From JALORV01 sp035429805 (GTDB taxonomy: Bacteria; Pseudomonadota; Gammaproteobacteria; Burkholderiales; Burkholderiaceae_F), in contig DAOMFL010000006.1 of assembly GCA_035429805.1 (NCBI GenBank), positions 1-64,000 on the forward strand: 64,000 bases of DNA, in the 5' to 3' direction. Under the pieces are notes generated by a model. That model did no database searches. It was not told where the DNA came from and saw only the letters and a list, made by a program, of their open reading frames with translations. Both the position numbers and the translations under genes were made by a program. Of the stretch, positions 25,053 through 34,426 are shown one piece after another; the stretch's first letter is position 1, and every line of letters starts with the position of its first letter.

Positions 25053-25640
25053 TTATTTCGCGGCCACCGGCATCGTCGGAGGCAGCGGCTCGGGGACGCG
25101 ATTCCTGACGGCCGGGATCGACTGCAGGTAGCTGAAGATGGCTTCCAGATCCGCGTCGGTGAAGTTGCGGTACATCGGGATCGGCATCGGCGGCAGGATC
25201 TGGCGGCCGCGGCCCATGTGACGGCCGGTGCGGATCGTTTCCGAGAAATTGCGCTGCGTCCATTTGCCGAGGCCCGTTTCCGCATCCGGTGTCAGGTTGG
25301 CGGTGAAGCTCACGCCCCACGGACCGGCCCACGCGGTGTTGGTGGCCGAGGCTGCGACGATCCACGGTCCCTGCGGCGCCGGCGCCGGCGGCAAAGCCGC
25401 GCTTTCCGGGTGGCCCGACAGCATGCGACTCATATCCGGTTCCGGCCCCTTCGGTCCGACGATCCACGGCGTGTGGCAGTCGTTGCAGCCGGAGGTCGTC
25501 ACGAGGTACTTGCCGCGGGTGATCTTCTCGGCGGTCGTTTCGCCGGCCTTCGCGGACTGGGCACGGGCCGGTAGCGTGATGGCGGTGGTCGCGGCGACCG
25601 CAACGGCGAGGATGGCGTACTCAAGCGGGATGCGTTTCAT
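25053..25640 (-). CDS. Periplasmic c-type cytochrome
   Basis: 195 residues with a signal peptide (about 1-28, PARAQS) and one heme site CNDCH (52-56). A Met-rich stretch (ILPPMPIPMYRNFTDADL) offers the axial ligand, followed by the usual C-terminal helix (LEAIFSYLQSIPAV). It follows another cytochrome gene (25650-26678) by 9 bases, so the two are probably co-transcribed and act together as electron carriers. The partner reductase is not in the window. Confidence 0.85.
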   Translation of the reverse strand: MKRIPLEYAILAVAVAATTAITLPARAQSAKAGETTAEKITRGKYLVTTSGCNDCHTPWIVGPKGPEPDMSRMLSGHPESAALPPAPAPQGPWIVAASATNTAWAGPWGVSFTANLTPDAETGLGKWTQRNFSETIRTGRHMGRGRQILPPMPIPMYRNFTDADLEAIFSYLQSIPAVRNRVPEPLPPTMPVAAK

Positions 25641-25649
25641 GGTGGGCTC

Positions 25650-26678
25650 CTATTGGTTCTGCAGATCGGTGGATATCCAGCGTTCGATCAGGGTGACGCC
25701 GTCGTGGTCGACGACCTGCACGCCGAGGGGTGGCATGCGGTCGAGCGGATTGGTGGACTTCATGCGCAGCGTCAGCGTGCTTTCGCCGTCCTGCGCGGCA
25801 GCGACGCGCTGTGCGGCGGCAGCGCCGTGCGGGCGGAAGCGGCTCGAATGGCCCAGCAGCGAAGCGATGGTCCGCTGAACGCTCTGAGAACTCGCTTCGG
25901 CCTGCTGCGCAAGGACCAGTTCGAGGCCGGACAGCGCGCCCGCCGCGTTGTGACAATGGCCGCAGTTGCCGTGCAGGTAGCCCAGCGCGGCGCGCGCCAG
26001 GGGAGTCGGCGCCTCGATGCGCGGCGGCCTGGCGAGCATCTCCGGCGGCAGGTTCACGAGCTTGCCGCGCGCGACGAGGCTGCGCAGGTTCGTCGCATCC
26101 GGCCGTGACGGGTCGGCGTGCGGTGCCAGCGGATCGCGATCCGGCGACAGCTGCAGTGCGCTGAAGCCGAGCACCGGGACCGCGGCCCCTTCGTGGCAGG
26201 CCGTGCAGTCACCCCGGGCCGGTACCGTGTAGCGGCCGCCCGGCGCATCCGCGACGGTCACTATTGCGCCGTCTTCGGGTGCCAGGGTCGCGTCGGTGCC
26301 TTCGGCATTCCAGACATAGGCGGCGAACCGCCACGAGCCGTCCGGCAGCCGCTCGATCATGCGCGTCTCGATACGGCGGCCGTATCCGAACTCCTTCCAG
26401 AGGCGCGTGCCGCGCGGAAACTCCCACGCTTCGACCTGCGACGCGTCGATCGACGTGCCGGGCGGCAGCGCGATCCAGCGGCGCTTGCGGGTGCCGTCCG
26501 ACCACAACGGATACTGCGGCGCAAACGGCAGCACGCCAGCGCGTACCTGCGTCGTCGAACCGGACACGTACAGGCCCGTGTCGGCGAGCCGACCGGGCAG
26601 CGGTGGCGCTGGCGTTGCGGCGTCGGCGCTGAAGGCGGCGACGAGCAACGCGAGAGCGAGGGCAATGGGCGGAATCAT
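25650..26678 (-). CDS. Periplasmic diheme c-type cytochrome (SO2930-like)
   Basis: 342 residues: a signal peptide (1-20), an N-terminal beta-rich region (SDGTRKRRWIALPPGT), and two heme sites, CTACH (158-162) and CGHCH (239-243). The length and motif order match diheme cytochromes annotated as SO2930-like. It is the first gene of a pair with a monoheme cytochrome downstream. Electron donor and acceptor unknown. Confidence 0.8.
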   Translation of the reverse strand: MIPPIALALALLVAAFSADAATPAPPLPGRLADTGLYVSGSTTQVRAGVLPFAPQYPLWSDGTRKRRWIALPPGTSIDASQVEAWEFPRGTRLWKEFGYGRRIETRMIERLPDGSWRFAAYVWNAEGTDATLAPEDGAIVTVADAPGGRYTVPARGDCTACHEGAAVPVLGFSALQLSPDRDPLAPHADPSRPDATNLRSLVARGKLVNLPPEMLARPPRIEAPTPLARAALGYLHGNCGHCHNAAGALSGLELVLAQQAEASSQSVQRTIASLLGHSSRFRPHGAAAAQRVAAAQDGESTLTLRMKSTNPLDRMPPLGVQVVDHDGVTLIERWISTDLQNQ

Positions 26679-26879
26679 CGGGGGCAGAGCGATTCGTCAA
26701 TGGTCGACAAGGTAGTGGGAGTCGCCAGAACGCGTTCGTAATACTTCGCTCAGCGATTGCTAAAAGTCCGCTAAGGGACCCTCGCAGGAAGCCATGACGA
26801 TCTCGTGGTCGGGCCGCGCGGGGTCGCCTGATCTCTGTGCGCTCGCGCCACATGCGCCGCATGGCAGGCTCCGGTACGC

Positions 26880-28247
26880 TTGCCGCCCTTGCATCCGGCC
26901 GTGCCGGACCATCGATTCCCCGTGAAGCCCGTGCTGTCGCTACCGCCCGGCTGGCTGCGGCGCCTGTCGCTGTCGCCGGATGATCTGCTGCGCGACGCGA
27001 CCTACCGGCGCCTGTGGGTCTCGATCTTCATCAGCTCGTTCGGCGGTCAGGTGACTCTGCTCGCCTTGCCACTGACGGCTGCTGTACTGCTGCATGCGAC
27101 GCCGACGCAGATGGGCGTGCTCACCGCGATGGAGGTGGTGCCGTTCGTGCTGTTTTCGCTGCCGTCCGGCGTCTTCCTCGATCGCGTGCGCAAGCTGCCG
27201 GTGTACGTCTGGGGCGAGGTAATGCTCGCGCTGTTCGTCGCCAGCGTGCCGCTTGCCTGGTGGAGTGGATGGCTGTCGATGACGTGGCTCTATGTGATCG
27301 GCTTCGCGATCGGCAGCGTGTACACGATCGCCGGCAGTGCTGCGCAGATCGTGCTGACGCAGATCGTGCCGCGCGAACGGCTGGTCGAGGCGCACGCAAA
27401 GAACGCGCTCGCGAGCTCGTCCGCCGAAGTGGCGGGTCCCGGCGCGGCCGGTGCGCTGATCAAGGCCGTGGGTGCGCCGGTGGCGCTGCTCGCCGACGGC
27501 GTGCTGCTGCTCGTCTCCGCCCTGATCCTGCGCGGCATCCGCGTCACCGAAGGGCCGTTGCATGTGGCCACGGAGTTCTGGCCGGCACTGCGCGCCGGCA
27601 TGCGCTTTGTGGCCGGCCATCGACTGCTGGTGACGATGGCGCTGATCGTCGGTGGCTGGCAGATGTGCCACCAGGCCGCGCTGGTCGTGCAGATCCTGTT
27701 CGCAACCCGCACGCTCGGCCTGTCCGAGGGTGGCGTCGGCCTGTCGTTTGTTGCCCTCGGCGTCGGCACCATCGTCACGAGCACGGTCGGCAACCGCATT
27801 TCCAGGCGGCTCGGCCCGGGGCCGACGCTGGTGCTGGGCTTCGTCGTCTGCGGCGTTGGCTGGCTGCTGGGAGCGGTGGCGCCGGCGTCGCCGCTCGGCA
27901 TTGCGATGTTCGGACTGATGCTGATGCTGTTCGGCGTCGGCGCCGTGCTGATCTTCATCACCTTCCTCGCATTGCGCCAGTCGGTGACTCCGGCTCATCT
28001 GCTCGGCCGCATGACCAGCACGATGCGCTGGCTGATCCTGTTGCCCGCGGGCCCGGGTGCGCTGCTCGGGGGCTGGCTCGGCGAGCACTTCGGGCTGCGT
28101 TCCTCACTGGTGTTCTCCGGCGTGACCGTCCTGCTGATCGCGGCCGCGGCCTGGCGTCAGAGCGTCATCCGTGAAACGCGCGCGTTGCCCGCGGTGCAGG
28201 AGCGGTCAGCAGACGCCGCCGCGTCGACGGCAGAGGGCACAGCCTGA
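26880..28247 (+). CDS. MFS transporter (EntS/MFS_3 type)
   Basis: 455 residues with 12 predicted helices; the loop after helix 2 reads GVFLDRVRKLPVYVWG (an MFS motif A variant). The group includes siderophore and drug exporters. The start used is TTG at 26880; GTG codons at 26901 and 26922 are alternatives, so the N-terminus is uncertain. Substrate unknown. It is followed after 130 bases by a small exported protein gene in the same direction. Confidence 0.8.
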   Translation: MPPLHPAVPDHRFPVKPVLSLPPGWLRRLSLSPDDLLRDATYRRLWVSIFISSFGGQVTLLALPLTAAVLLHATPTQMGVLTAMEVVPFVLFSLPSGVFLDRVRKLPVYVWGEVMLALFVASVPLAWWSGWLSMTWLYVIGFAIGSVYTIAGSAAQIVLTQIVPRERLVEAHAKNALASSSAEVAGPGAAGALIKAVGAPVALLADGVLLLVSALILRGIRVTEGPLHVATEFWPALRAGMRFVAGHRLLVTMALIVGGWQMCHQAALVVQILFATRTLGLSEGGVGLSFVALGVGTIVTSTVGNRISRRLGPGPTLVLGFVVCGVGWLLGAVAPASPLGIAMFGLMLMLFGVGAVLIFITFLALRQSVTPAHLLGRMTSTMRWLILLPAGPGALLGGWLGEHFGLRSSLVFSGVTVLLIAAAAWRQSVIRETRALPAVQERSADAAASTAEGTA

Positions 28248-28377
28248 GCTGTTGACGGTCGCTGATCGTGGCCGACCGCCCTTCGCGCCGCCGGAGACGG
28301 GATTCATCGCAGCGCCGGACGCGCGCGGAGCGACTCCGCTAGCGTTTGCGTTCCGTGACGATCGGAGAGGAACGCCC

Positions 28378-29256
28378 ATGTATTCGCGATGCTGCGCGTC
28401 TGCCGTCGCGCTGCTCTGCGTGACCGCGCCGGCACCGGCCGCCGAGTCGCAGACAGCCGTGGAGCAGGTTGTGGCATCCGAGCGCGCCTTTGCGGCCCGG
28501 GCGCAGCTCGTCAACGCGCGGCTGGCTTTTGCCGAATTCTTCGCCCCGGATGCAGTCCTGTTTGTCCCGTATCCGACGCCGGCGTTTCCGCGTCTGCTGG
28601 AGGGCGCAGACTGGCCGGTCAACATTCAATGGCGCCCGGTCGCGGCGGCGGCCTCCGGCGCGGGCGACATGGGCTACACGACGGGACCGGCGGAGTACCG
28701 GCGCGATCCGGCTGAGGCGCCCACGGGCTTCGCGCACTACACGTCGGTGTGGCAGCGGCAGCCGGACGGGCGATATCTCGTGCGGGTCGACATCGGCATC
28801 GATCACGGGCCTCTGTCTGGGCGCGAGCCCGACTGGACGCCAACGGCAGCGCAAAGGCCCGACGCGCCGGCCCTGGACGTGGCGACGCGCGCAGCCGCGA
28901 TGCACGAGCTGGAGGCGGTCGAGGCGCGGTGCGGTGGCGGGCCCGCTGTGGCGCGCGTGCAGGCGCTGCTCGACGTACTCGACGAAGATGTTCGCTGGCA
29001 GCATTCCGGAGCGCTTCCCGTTGTTGGGCGCGCACGGGCCGTCGAGGCCGTTGCGGCGAGCGGTTCAAACCTGGAATGGACGCCGGAAGCCACGGTGGTC
29101 GCAGCGTCCGGCGACTTCGGCTTCTCCTACGGTCGCGGTCGATCGGCGGCCGGAACGTTGTCAGGCGAGTTCACTTACCTCAATGTCTGGCAACGGCGCA
29201 ACGGTGCCTGGAGCCTGCTGACGCACGTCGCAAGGCCGGCAAGCGCGGCGAACTAG
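28378..29256 (+). CDS. Exported protein with two NTF2-like domains
   Basis: 292 residues: a signal peptide (about 1-21, APAPAAESQ) and two SnoaL/DUF4440-type NTF2-like modules. The first (about 25-145) has ASERAFAARAQ and YLVRVDIGIDHG, the second (about 165-285) ends with YLNVWQRRNGAWSLLTHVARP. NTF2-like folds bind small ligands or act as isomerases; no catalytic residues are evident. The ATG at 28378 follows GGAGAGG. Its stop codon overlaps the stop of the convergent GGDEF gene. Confidence 0.7.
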   Translation: MYSRCCASAVALLCVTAPAPAAESQTAVEQVVASERAFAARAQLVNARLAFAEFFAPDAVLFVPYPTPAFPRLLEGADWPVNIQWRPVAAAASGAGDMGYTTGPAEYRRDPAEAPTGFAHYTSVWQRQPDGRYLVRVDIGIDHGPLSGREPDWTPTAAQRPDAPALDVATRAAAMHELEAVEARCGGGPAVARVQALLDVLDEDVRWQHSGALPVVGRARAVEAVAASGSNLEWTPEATVVAASGDFGFSYGRGRSAAGTLSGEFTYLNVWQRRNGAWSLLTHVARPASAAN

Positions 29257-31118
29257 GCGGCAGTCGCCTGCGGGGGCGGAGCCACTGGCGCAGCCATGCG
29301 AGCGACCGCGCAGTCGCGACCGCCGGCCTTCGCCGCGTACAGAGCTTCGTCCGCGCGCCGCAGCAGGATCGCGACCGTGTCGCCGGGCACGGCGACGGTA
29401 AGGCCGATGCTGATTGTCACCTTGCTGTTCGGGACATGCCGGCCCGGGTTGAGGGACCGGACCTGCGCAAGCAGGCGCTCGGCCAGGCGTCGCGCGGCGA
29501 TCTCGCTCGAGTCCGGGCAGACGATCAGAAATTCCTCGCCACCGAGCCGCCCAAGCTCGGTCGGCGCCTGCGCCACGCCGCGCAGTGCCGATGACACGGC
29601 GCGCAGGATGTCGTCGCCGACCAGATGACCGTGCACATCGTTGATCGACTTGAAGTGGTCGATGTCGACGATCAGCACCGCGCAGCCCTGGCCGGTTGCG
29701 AGCACGTGCTCGAGCCGCGCCAGCACCTGGCGCCGGTTCGGCACGCCGGTCAGCTCGTCGGTCATCGCCAGCGTGCGCATCGCCTGGGTCGTGCGGCGAC
29801 TGCGCCACGTAAGCGTCGCCAGCACCGCCGCCAGCACCACCACCAGCGCGATCACCGCTTCCTGCAGGCGCGTGGCGCGCCTTTCCTGGTTTAGGGCGTG
29901 CATCGTCGCAGTCTGCTGCTGCTGCAACAGGGCGTTTTCCTTGTCCTTCGCCGTGGTGAGGCTGGCGTAACGCTGATCGAGCTGACGCTGCAGCAGGGCA
30001 TCGTTGGCCGTCTGGAACAGCACGTGCTGCTCGTAGGCGCTGCGCCAATCCCCGGTGGCGGCGAGGCCGCGCGCCAGTTCCGCGCGCGTCGCAGCCACTT
30101 CGCCGGCCGAATCGGCTTTGACCACGATGTCGAGTGCCGACTGCAGGATCTCGATGCTTTCCTGCGGCCGCTGAAGGCCCCGCAGCGCGATGCCCCGCTG
30201 CAGCAGGATCTGTGCACGCAGCATCTCGTCCGTTGTCGCGACCTGCTGCCGGGCAGCGCGATCGAGCAGCGCAATCGCATCGAGGTGGTTGCCGCGCGCG
30301 TTCTGCACCTGCGCCAGACCGCGCAGCGCATAGGCTTCGCCGCGCGCATAGCCGATCTGGCGGCTCAGGCGCAGCACCTCGTTGAATGACTGTTCGGCCG
30401 CGTTCCACTCCTTGAGCTTCTCGAGCACGCGGCCCAGGTTGTAGCGCGTCACCACTTCGTCGCGCGTGAGCCCCTTTTCACGCTGGATCGACAGCGAGGT
30501 CTCGAAATAGTCGCGCGCCTGCTGGTAGTCGCCGACGCGGCTGTACAGGCTGGCGATGCCGTTGATCGCGTTGCGCACCTGCTGCGGCAGCTTCAGTTCC
30601 TCGTACAGCGCCTGCGCGCGCTGCAGGTCAGCGAGACCCGCTGCGAACGAGCCCTGCATGCCGGCAAGATAGCCGCGCAGGAAAAGCGCATCGCCCAGCA
30701 GCTCGTTCTCACCGTGCTTCTCCGCCGTCGCCACGGCTTCCTGGTAGAGAGCAGCCGCACGCCCGGTGTCGTTCGCGAGCTCGTACAGCTCTCCTTCGCA
30801 GTTGGCGATCATCGCGCCGAGCCCCGGCCGGGTCGCCACGGCCAGCAACTGGCGCGCCCGCTCGATATGCGACAGCGCGACCGCGCGGTCGCGCTCGAAG
30901 TAGTAGTCGCACAGTAGCGCGTGGGCGCGGATCTGCTGGTCCGGGTCGGGCGCGGCGGCCAGAAGGCGCATCGCTTCCTCGGTGCGCTGGCGCGCCGACT
31001 CGGCGTTGATGCGCGTTTCGGTCCGGGCCCGGTCGAGCAGTTCAGCCGGGGTGACGGCAGCCGCCGTGGCGGTCGTCACGCCGATGAGGAGCGGCGCGAG
31101 GAGGCGAAGGAGGGTCAT
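29253..31118 (-). CDS. TPR-containing membrane diguanylate cyclase
   Basis: 621 residues: signal peptide or N-terminal anchor (about 1-21), periplasmic TPR repeats (about 40-400, repeated A/L/Y helix pairs), a coiled coil (LLQQQQTATMHALNQERRA), one membrane helix at 420-438, and a cytoplasmic GGDEF domain. The active site is intact GGEEF (526-530), so it should make c-di-GMP. The position 5 residues upstream lacks the RxxD I-site, so product inhibition is unlikely. It may sense a periplasmic signal via the TPRs and raise c-di-GMP, linking to exopolysaccharide and PEP-CTERM biology. Confidence 0.88.
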   Translation of the reverse strand: MTLLRLLAPLLIGVTTATAAAVTPAELLDRARTETRINAESARQRTEEAMRLLAAAPDPDQQIRAHALLCDYYFERDRAVALSHIERARQLLAVATRPGLGAMIANCEGELYELANDTGRAAALYQEAVATAEKHGENELLGDALFLRGYLAGMQGSFAAGLADLQRAQALYEELKLPQQVRNAINGIASLYSRVGDYQQARDYFETSLSIQREKGLTRDEVVTRYNLGRVLEKLKEWNAAEQSFNEVLRLSRQIGYARGEAYALRGLAQVQNARGNHLDAIALLDRAARQQVATTDEMLRAQILLQRGIALRGLQRPQESIEILQSALDIVVKADSAGEVAATRAELARGLAATGDWRSAYEQHVLFQTANDALLQRQLDQRYASLTTAKDKENALLQQQQTATMHALNQERRATRLQEAVIALVVVLAAVLATLTWRSRRTTQAMRTLAMTDELTGVPNRRQVLARLEHVLATGQGCAVLIVDIDHFKSINDVHGHLVGDDILRAVSSALRGVAQAPTELGRLGGEEFLIVCPDSSEIAARRLAERLLAQVRSLNPGRHVPNSKVTISIGLTVAVPGDTVAILLRRADEALYAAKAGGRDCAVARMAAPVAPPPQATAA

Positions 31119-31321
31119 CGGAGCGGGAAGCGCGGCCGGCCATTGTGCCAAGGTGGGCACTGAGCCCGAATCGGCGGAGTGACCCCAATCCGCGGCATTG
31201 TTCGGCGCATTCACGGGATGTCGACGCGCCGCTCGGGACCCCGGAGCGGCCGGATTAAGCTCGCACCGCACTGTTGCATGGGTGGCCGTTGCGCCGCCGA
31301 CGACCTTCGGGGAGCAATCGA

Positions 31322-32074
31322 GTGAACGACAAGGTGGCATTGATCACGGGATCCGGCAGCGGTATCGGTCGCGCTGTCGCAGTTGCCTTTCTCAGGTCCG
31401 GCTACAAGGTCGCTCTGGCCGGACGGCGCGCCGAACCGCTCGCCGAGACGGTAGCGCTGGCGCAGGTCGACAGCTCCCGCGCGCTGGTGGTGCCGACCGA
31501 CGTCGGCCGCGCCGACCAGGTGCGCGCGTTGTTCGACCGCGTCGTCGCATTCGGCGGTCGGCTCGATGTGCTGTTCAACAATGCGGGTGGCGGGGCGCCG
31601 CCGATCCCGCTGGAGGAACTGACTCCGGCGCAGTGGCAGAGCGTGGTCGACGTCAACCTGACCGGCGTCTTCTTCTGCCTGCAGCAGGCTTTCCGCGTGA
31701 TGAAGGCGCAGTCCCCGCGTGGCGGACGGATCATCAACAACGGCTCGATTTCGGCGCACGCCCCGCGCCCGAACTCGGCTCCCTATACCGCGACCAAGCA
31801 CGCTGTCACCGGGCTCACGAAGTCGGCGTCGCTCGACGGCCGTGCCTTCGATATCGCAGTCGGTCAGATCGACATCGGCAACGCCGCGACGCCGATGACC
31901 GAGCGCATGACAAAGGGAGTGATGCAGCCCTATGGGCAGATCGCGCCGGAACCGGTGATGGACGTCGACCTCGTCGCGAAGTCGGTGCTGCAGATGGCCG
32001 AACTGCCGCTCGACGCCAACGTGCTGTTTATGACGGTGATGGCCACGAAGATGCCGCTGGTCGGGCGCGGTTAG
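31322..32074 (+). CDS. Short-chain dehydrogenase/reductase
   Basis: 250 residues, classical SDR: TGSGSGIG (9-16) for NAD(P), NNAGG (86-90), Asn112, Ser142-144 region and catalytic Tyr155-x3-Lys159 (YTATK). Starts with GTG at 31322, preceded by GGGGAG. Substrate unknown. It is divergent from the TPR-GGDEF gene with 203 bases between. Confidence 0.9.
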   Translation: MNDKVALITGSGSGIGRAVAVAFLRSGYKVALAGRRAEPLAETVALAQVDSSRALVVPTDVGRADQVRALFDRVVAFGGRLDVLFNNAGGGAPPIPLEELTPAQWQSVVDVNLTGVFFCLQQAFRVMKAQSPRGGRIINNGSISAHAPRPNSAPYTATKHAVTGLTKSASLDGRAFDIAVGQIDIGNAATPMTERMTKGVMQPYGQIAPEPVMDVDLVAKSVLQMAELPLDANVLFMTVMATKMPLVGRG

Positions 32075-32178
32075 GCGGGTCGCCGACGCTCCTGCGGCGG
32101 TGTGTTGCGGACCGCCGCGACGGTCCGGCTCCGCTCGCCTTGGCGCTGCGCGATCCTGTTCGGCGCCGATTTTCTTCC

Positions 32179-32601
32179 CTATTTCGCGAATAGCCGCGAC
32201 GGATTCGCGAACGCCTTGAACTCGAGGGCGTTGCCGCAGGGGTCGAGGAAGAACATCGTCGCCTGCTCGCCGACCTCGCCCTTGAAACGGATGTGCGGCT
32301 CGATGATGAACTTCACGCCTTGGCTGCGCAGGCGCGAGGCCAGGCTGTCCCATTCGGACATCGACAGCACGACGCCAAAGTGGCGCACCGGGACGTCATC
32401 GCCATCGACGGCGCTGGTGCGGCGATGGCCGGCCTCCTCGGGGGCCAGGTGCGCGACGATCTGGTGGCCGTAGAGATTGAAGTCGACCCAGGCATCGCTG
32501 GAGCGGCCTTCCGGGCAGCCGAGCAGCCCGCCGTAGAAGGCGCGCGCCTTCGCAAGCGAGGTGACGGGAAACGCGAGGTGGAACGGATGCAGTGTCGTCA
32601 T
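32179..32601 (-). CDS. VOC-family glyoxalase/dioxygenase-like protein
   Basis: 140 residues, one VOC module: MTTLHPFHLAFPVTSLAKARAFY start, RHFGVVLSMSEWDSLASRL, and FFLDPCGNALEFKAF with a metal-ligand Glu at the end. The group is found as a stand-alone uncharacterised dioxygenase-like protein. ATG at 32601; longer upstream frames are antisense to the MarR gene. Divergent from marR. Confidence 0.8.
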   Translation of the reverse strand: MTTLHPFHLAFPVTSLAKARAFYGGLLGCPEGRSSDAWVDFNLYGHQIVAHLAPEEAGHRRTSAVDGDDVPVRHFGVVLSMSEWDSLASRLRSQGVKFIIEPHIRFKGEVGEQATMFFLDPCGNALEFKAFANPSRLFAK

Positions 32602-32688
32602 CGGCGCGGTCCTGGCTGAAGCGCGGATTGTCGCAGCAACGGCGCAAAGCGGCAGGCAGCAGGACAGGGGCAGGCAGAAGAGGTAATA

Positions 32689-32706
32689 TGCGTGCATATG
32701 CACGCA
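32689..32706. promoter_or_regulatory. 18-bp perfect palindrome at the MarR start (operator)
   Basis: TGCGTGCATATGCACGCA is a perfect 18-bp palindrome overlapping the GTG/ATG start region of the MarR gene. MarR-family dimers bind palindromes of this length, usually over their own promoter. Here binding would block initiation or translation at the start. Confidence 0.65.
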
Positions 32707-33198
32707 AAAAATCGCACGCAGGATCCGACGGCCATGCCGCCCGCCGGCCTGTGCACCTGCTCCAAGGTGCGCGGGCTGGCGCGGCGCCTGACCGCGCTCT
32801 ACGACGCCGCGTTGGCCCCGCACGGGCTGACGGTGACGCAGTACGCGGCGCTGGCAACGCTGGCGCGCTCTTCCGAACCGCTCGCGGTGGCGGAGCTGGC
32901 GCGACGCCTGCAGATGGACCGGACGACGACGACACGGCTGGTGGGCCCACTGGAATCCGACGGTCTGGTCGCGCGCACCGGGGCCCGGCCGGCCCGGGCC
33001 GATGCGCGCACGCGGCCGCTGCAGCTGACATCGAAAGGACGGCGACGCCTCGATGCAGCCATACCCGCGTGGCAGGCCGCACAGCGCGAGGTTGAAGACA
33101 TTCTGGGTGAGCCGCTGCGGCTCACGCTGCATCGGGCCGCGGACGCCGCCAGCCGGTCGCTCGCAGAAGCGGCTATCGAACCGGAGGAAGCACCGTGA
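32692..33198 (+). CDS. MarR-family transcriptional regulator
   Basis: 168 residues. Winged HTH MarR fold: helices around GLTVTQYAALATLARSSEPLAVAELARRL and recognition helix DRTTTTRLVGPLESDGLV, followed by the wing (ARADARTRPLQLTSKG). AGAGG at 32679-32683 lies 8 bases before GTG 32692; an ATG at 32698 is also possible. It is followed with a 4-base overlap by an MFS transporter, which it presumably represses with itself, releasing on binding a substrate of that pump. Confidence 0.88.
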   Translation: MHMHAKNRTQDPTAMPPAGLCTCSKVRGLARRLTALYDAALAPHGLTVTQYAALATLARSSEPLAVAELARRLQMDRTTTTRLVGPLESDGLVARTGARPARADARTRPLQLTSKGRRRLDAAIPAWQAAQREVEDILGEPLRLTLHRAADAASRSLAEAAIEPEEAP

Positions 33199-34421
33199 CC
33201 GCACATCCTGAACGCACCTGGTGGGGCGTCATCCTGCTGGCAGCCGCCGTGCTGATGATCACGATGGGCGCGCGCCAGACGCTCGGCCTGTACGTGTCGC
33301 CGATGAACACGACGACCGGTCTCGGCATCGTCACGATCAGCCTGGCGCTGGGGGTGGGCCAGTTCGCCTGGGGCGCCGTGCAGCCGGTGGCCGGCGCGTT
33401 CGCCGACCGTTACGGACCGGGGCGCGTACTCGCGGTCGGCATACTCGTCCTCGCGTTCGGCATGGCGCTGACCCCGCTGGTCAACAGCAGCCTGGGCCTG
33501 GTGCTGACGCTCGGCGTGCTGTCGGCTGCCGGCTCGGGGGCCGCCAGTTTCTCGGTGCTCATCGGTGCCGCCGCCAGGCACGTTCCGGCGGAGTCGCGCG
33601 GCACGGCGTCGGGCGTCATCAATGCCGGCGGGTCGTTCGGCCAGTTCGTGTTCGCGCCGCTCGTGCAGAAGCTGATCGCGGTGATGGGATGGATGGGGGC
33701 GATGTGGGCCATCGCCGCAGTCACGTTAGTCACCCTGCCGATGGCCCGCGCCCTGCGCGGCCGGCCCGGCGGCACGCATGGCCATCCGATCCAGGGCGAC
33801 CAGGGCCTGCGGCACGCGCTCAGGACCTCGCTTGGCGATCGCAGCTACCTGCTGCTGCATGCCGGCTTCTTCACGTGCGGGTTCCACATCGCATTCCTCG
33901 TCACGCACCTGCCGGGCGAGGTGGCCCTGTGCGGCCTGCCGACCTCCGTCGCCAGCTGGTCGCTGGCGATCATCGGCCTGGCGAACATTGCCGGCAGCCT
34001 GATGGCCGGATGGTGGGTCAACCGTTACCGCAGCAAGTACATCCTGTTCTGGATCTACCTTTCGCGCGCGGTGCTGGTGGTCATCTACCTCGCGGCCCCC
34101 AAGACGATGCTGACGTTCTATCTGTTCGCCGCGGCTCTCGGCTTCACGTGGCTGGCGACGGTGCCGCCGACGGCCGGTGTCGTTGCGAAGCTCTTTGGCA
34201 CGCGCTACCTCGCGACGCTCTTCGGCCTGACACTGCTGTCCCACCAGATCGGAGGTTTCTTCGGCGCCTACCTCGGCGGAATTGCCATCAACGAGCAGGG
34301 CAGCTACCTGTGGATGTGGTACGCAGATGCACTGCTGGCACTCGCCGCGGCGCTGGTCAACCTGCCGATCCGCGAGGCGCCGGTGCAGCGACGCCCGGTG
34401 ATCGCTGCGACGACGCCCTGA
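33195..34421 (+). CDS. MFS transporter in MarR operon
   Basis: 408 residues, 12 predicted helices, of the oxalate/formate antiporter-like MFS group (GARQTLGLYVSPM in helix 1, ADRYGPGRVLAVG as motif A). The GTG start overlaps the marR stop by 4 bases, implying coupled translation and MarR control. Likely exports or imports a small organic acid or toxic compound that the MarR protein senses. Confidence 0.85.
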   Translation: MTAHPERTWWGVILLAAAVLMITMGARQTLGLYVSPMNTTTGLGIVTISLALGVGQFAWGAVQPVAGAFADRYGPGRVLAVGILVLAFGMALTPLVNSSLGLVLTLGVLSAAGSGAASFSVLIGAAARHVPAESRGTASGVINAGGSFGQFVFAPLVQKLIAVMGWMGAMWAIAAVTLVTLPMARALRGRPGGTHGHPIQGDQGLRHALRTSLGDRSYLLLHAGFFTCGFHIAFLVTHLPGEVALCGLPTSVASWSLAIIGLANIAGSLMAGWWVNRYRSKYILFWIYLSRAVLVVIYLAAPKTMLTFYLFAAALGFTWLATVPPTAGVVAKLFGTRYLATLFGLTLLSHQIGGFFGAYLGGIAINEQGSYLWMWYADALLALAAALVNLPIREAPVQRRPVIAATTP

Positions 34422-34426
34422 CGCGA

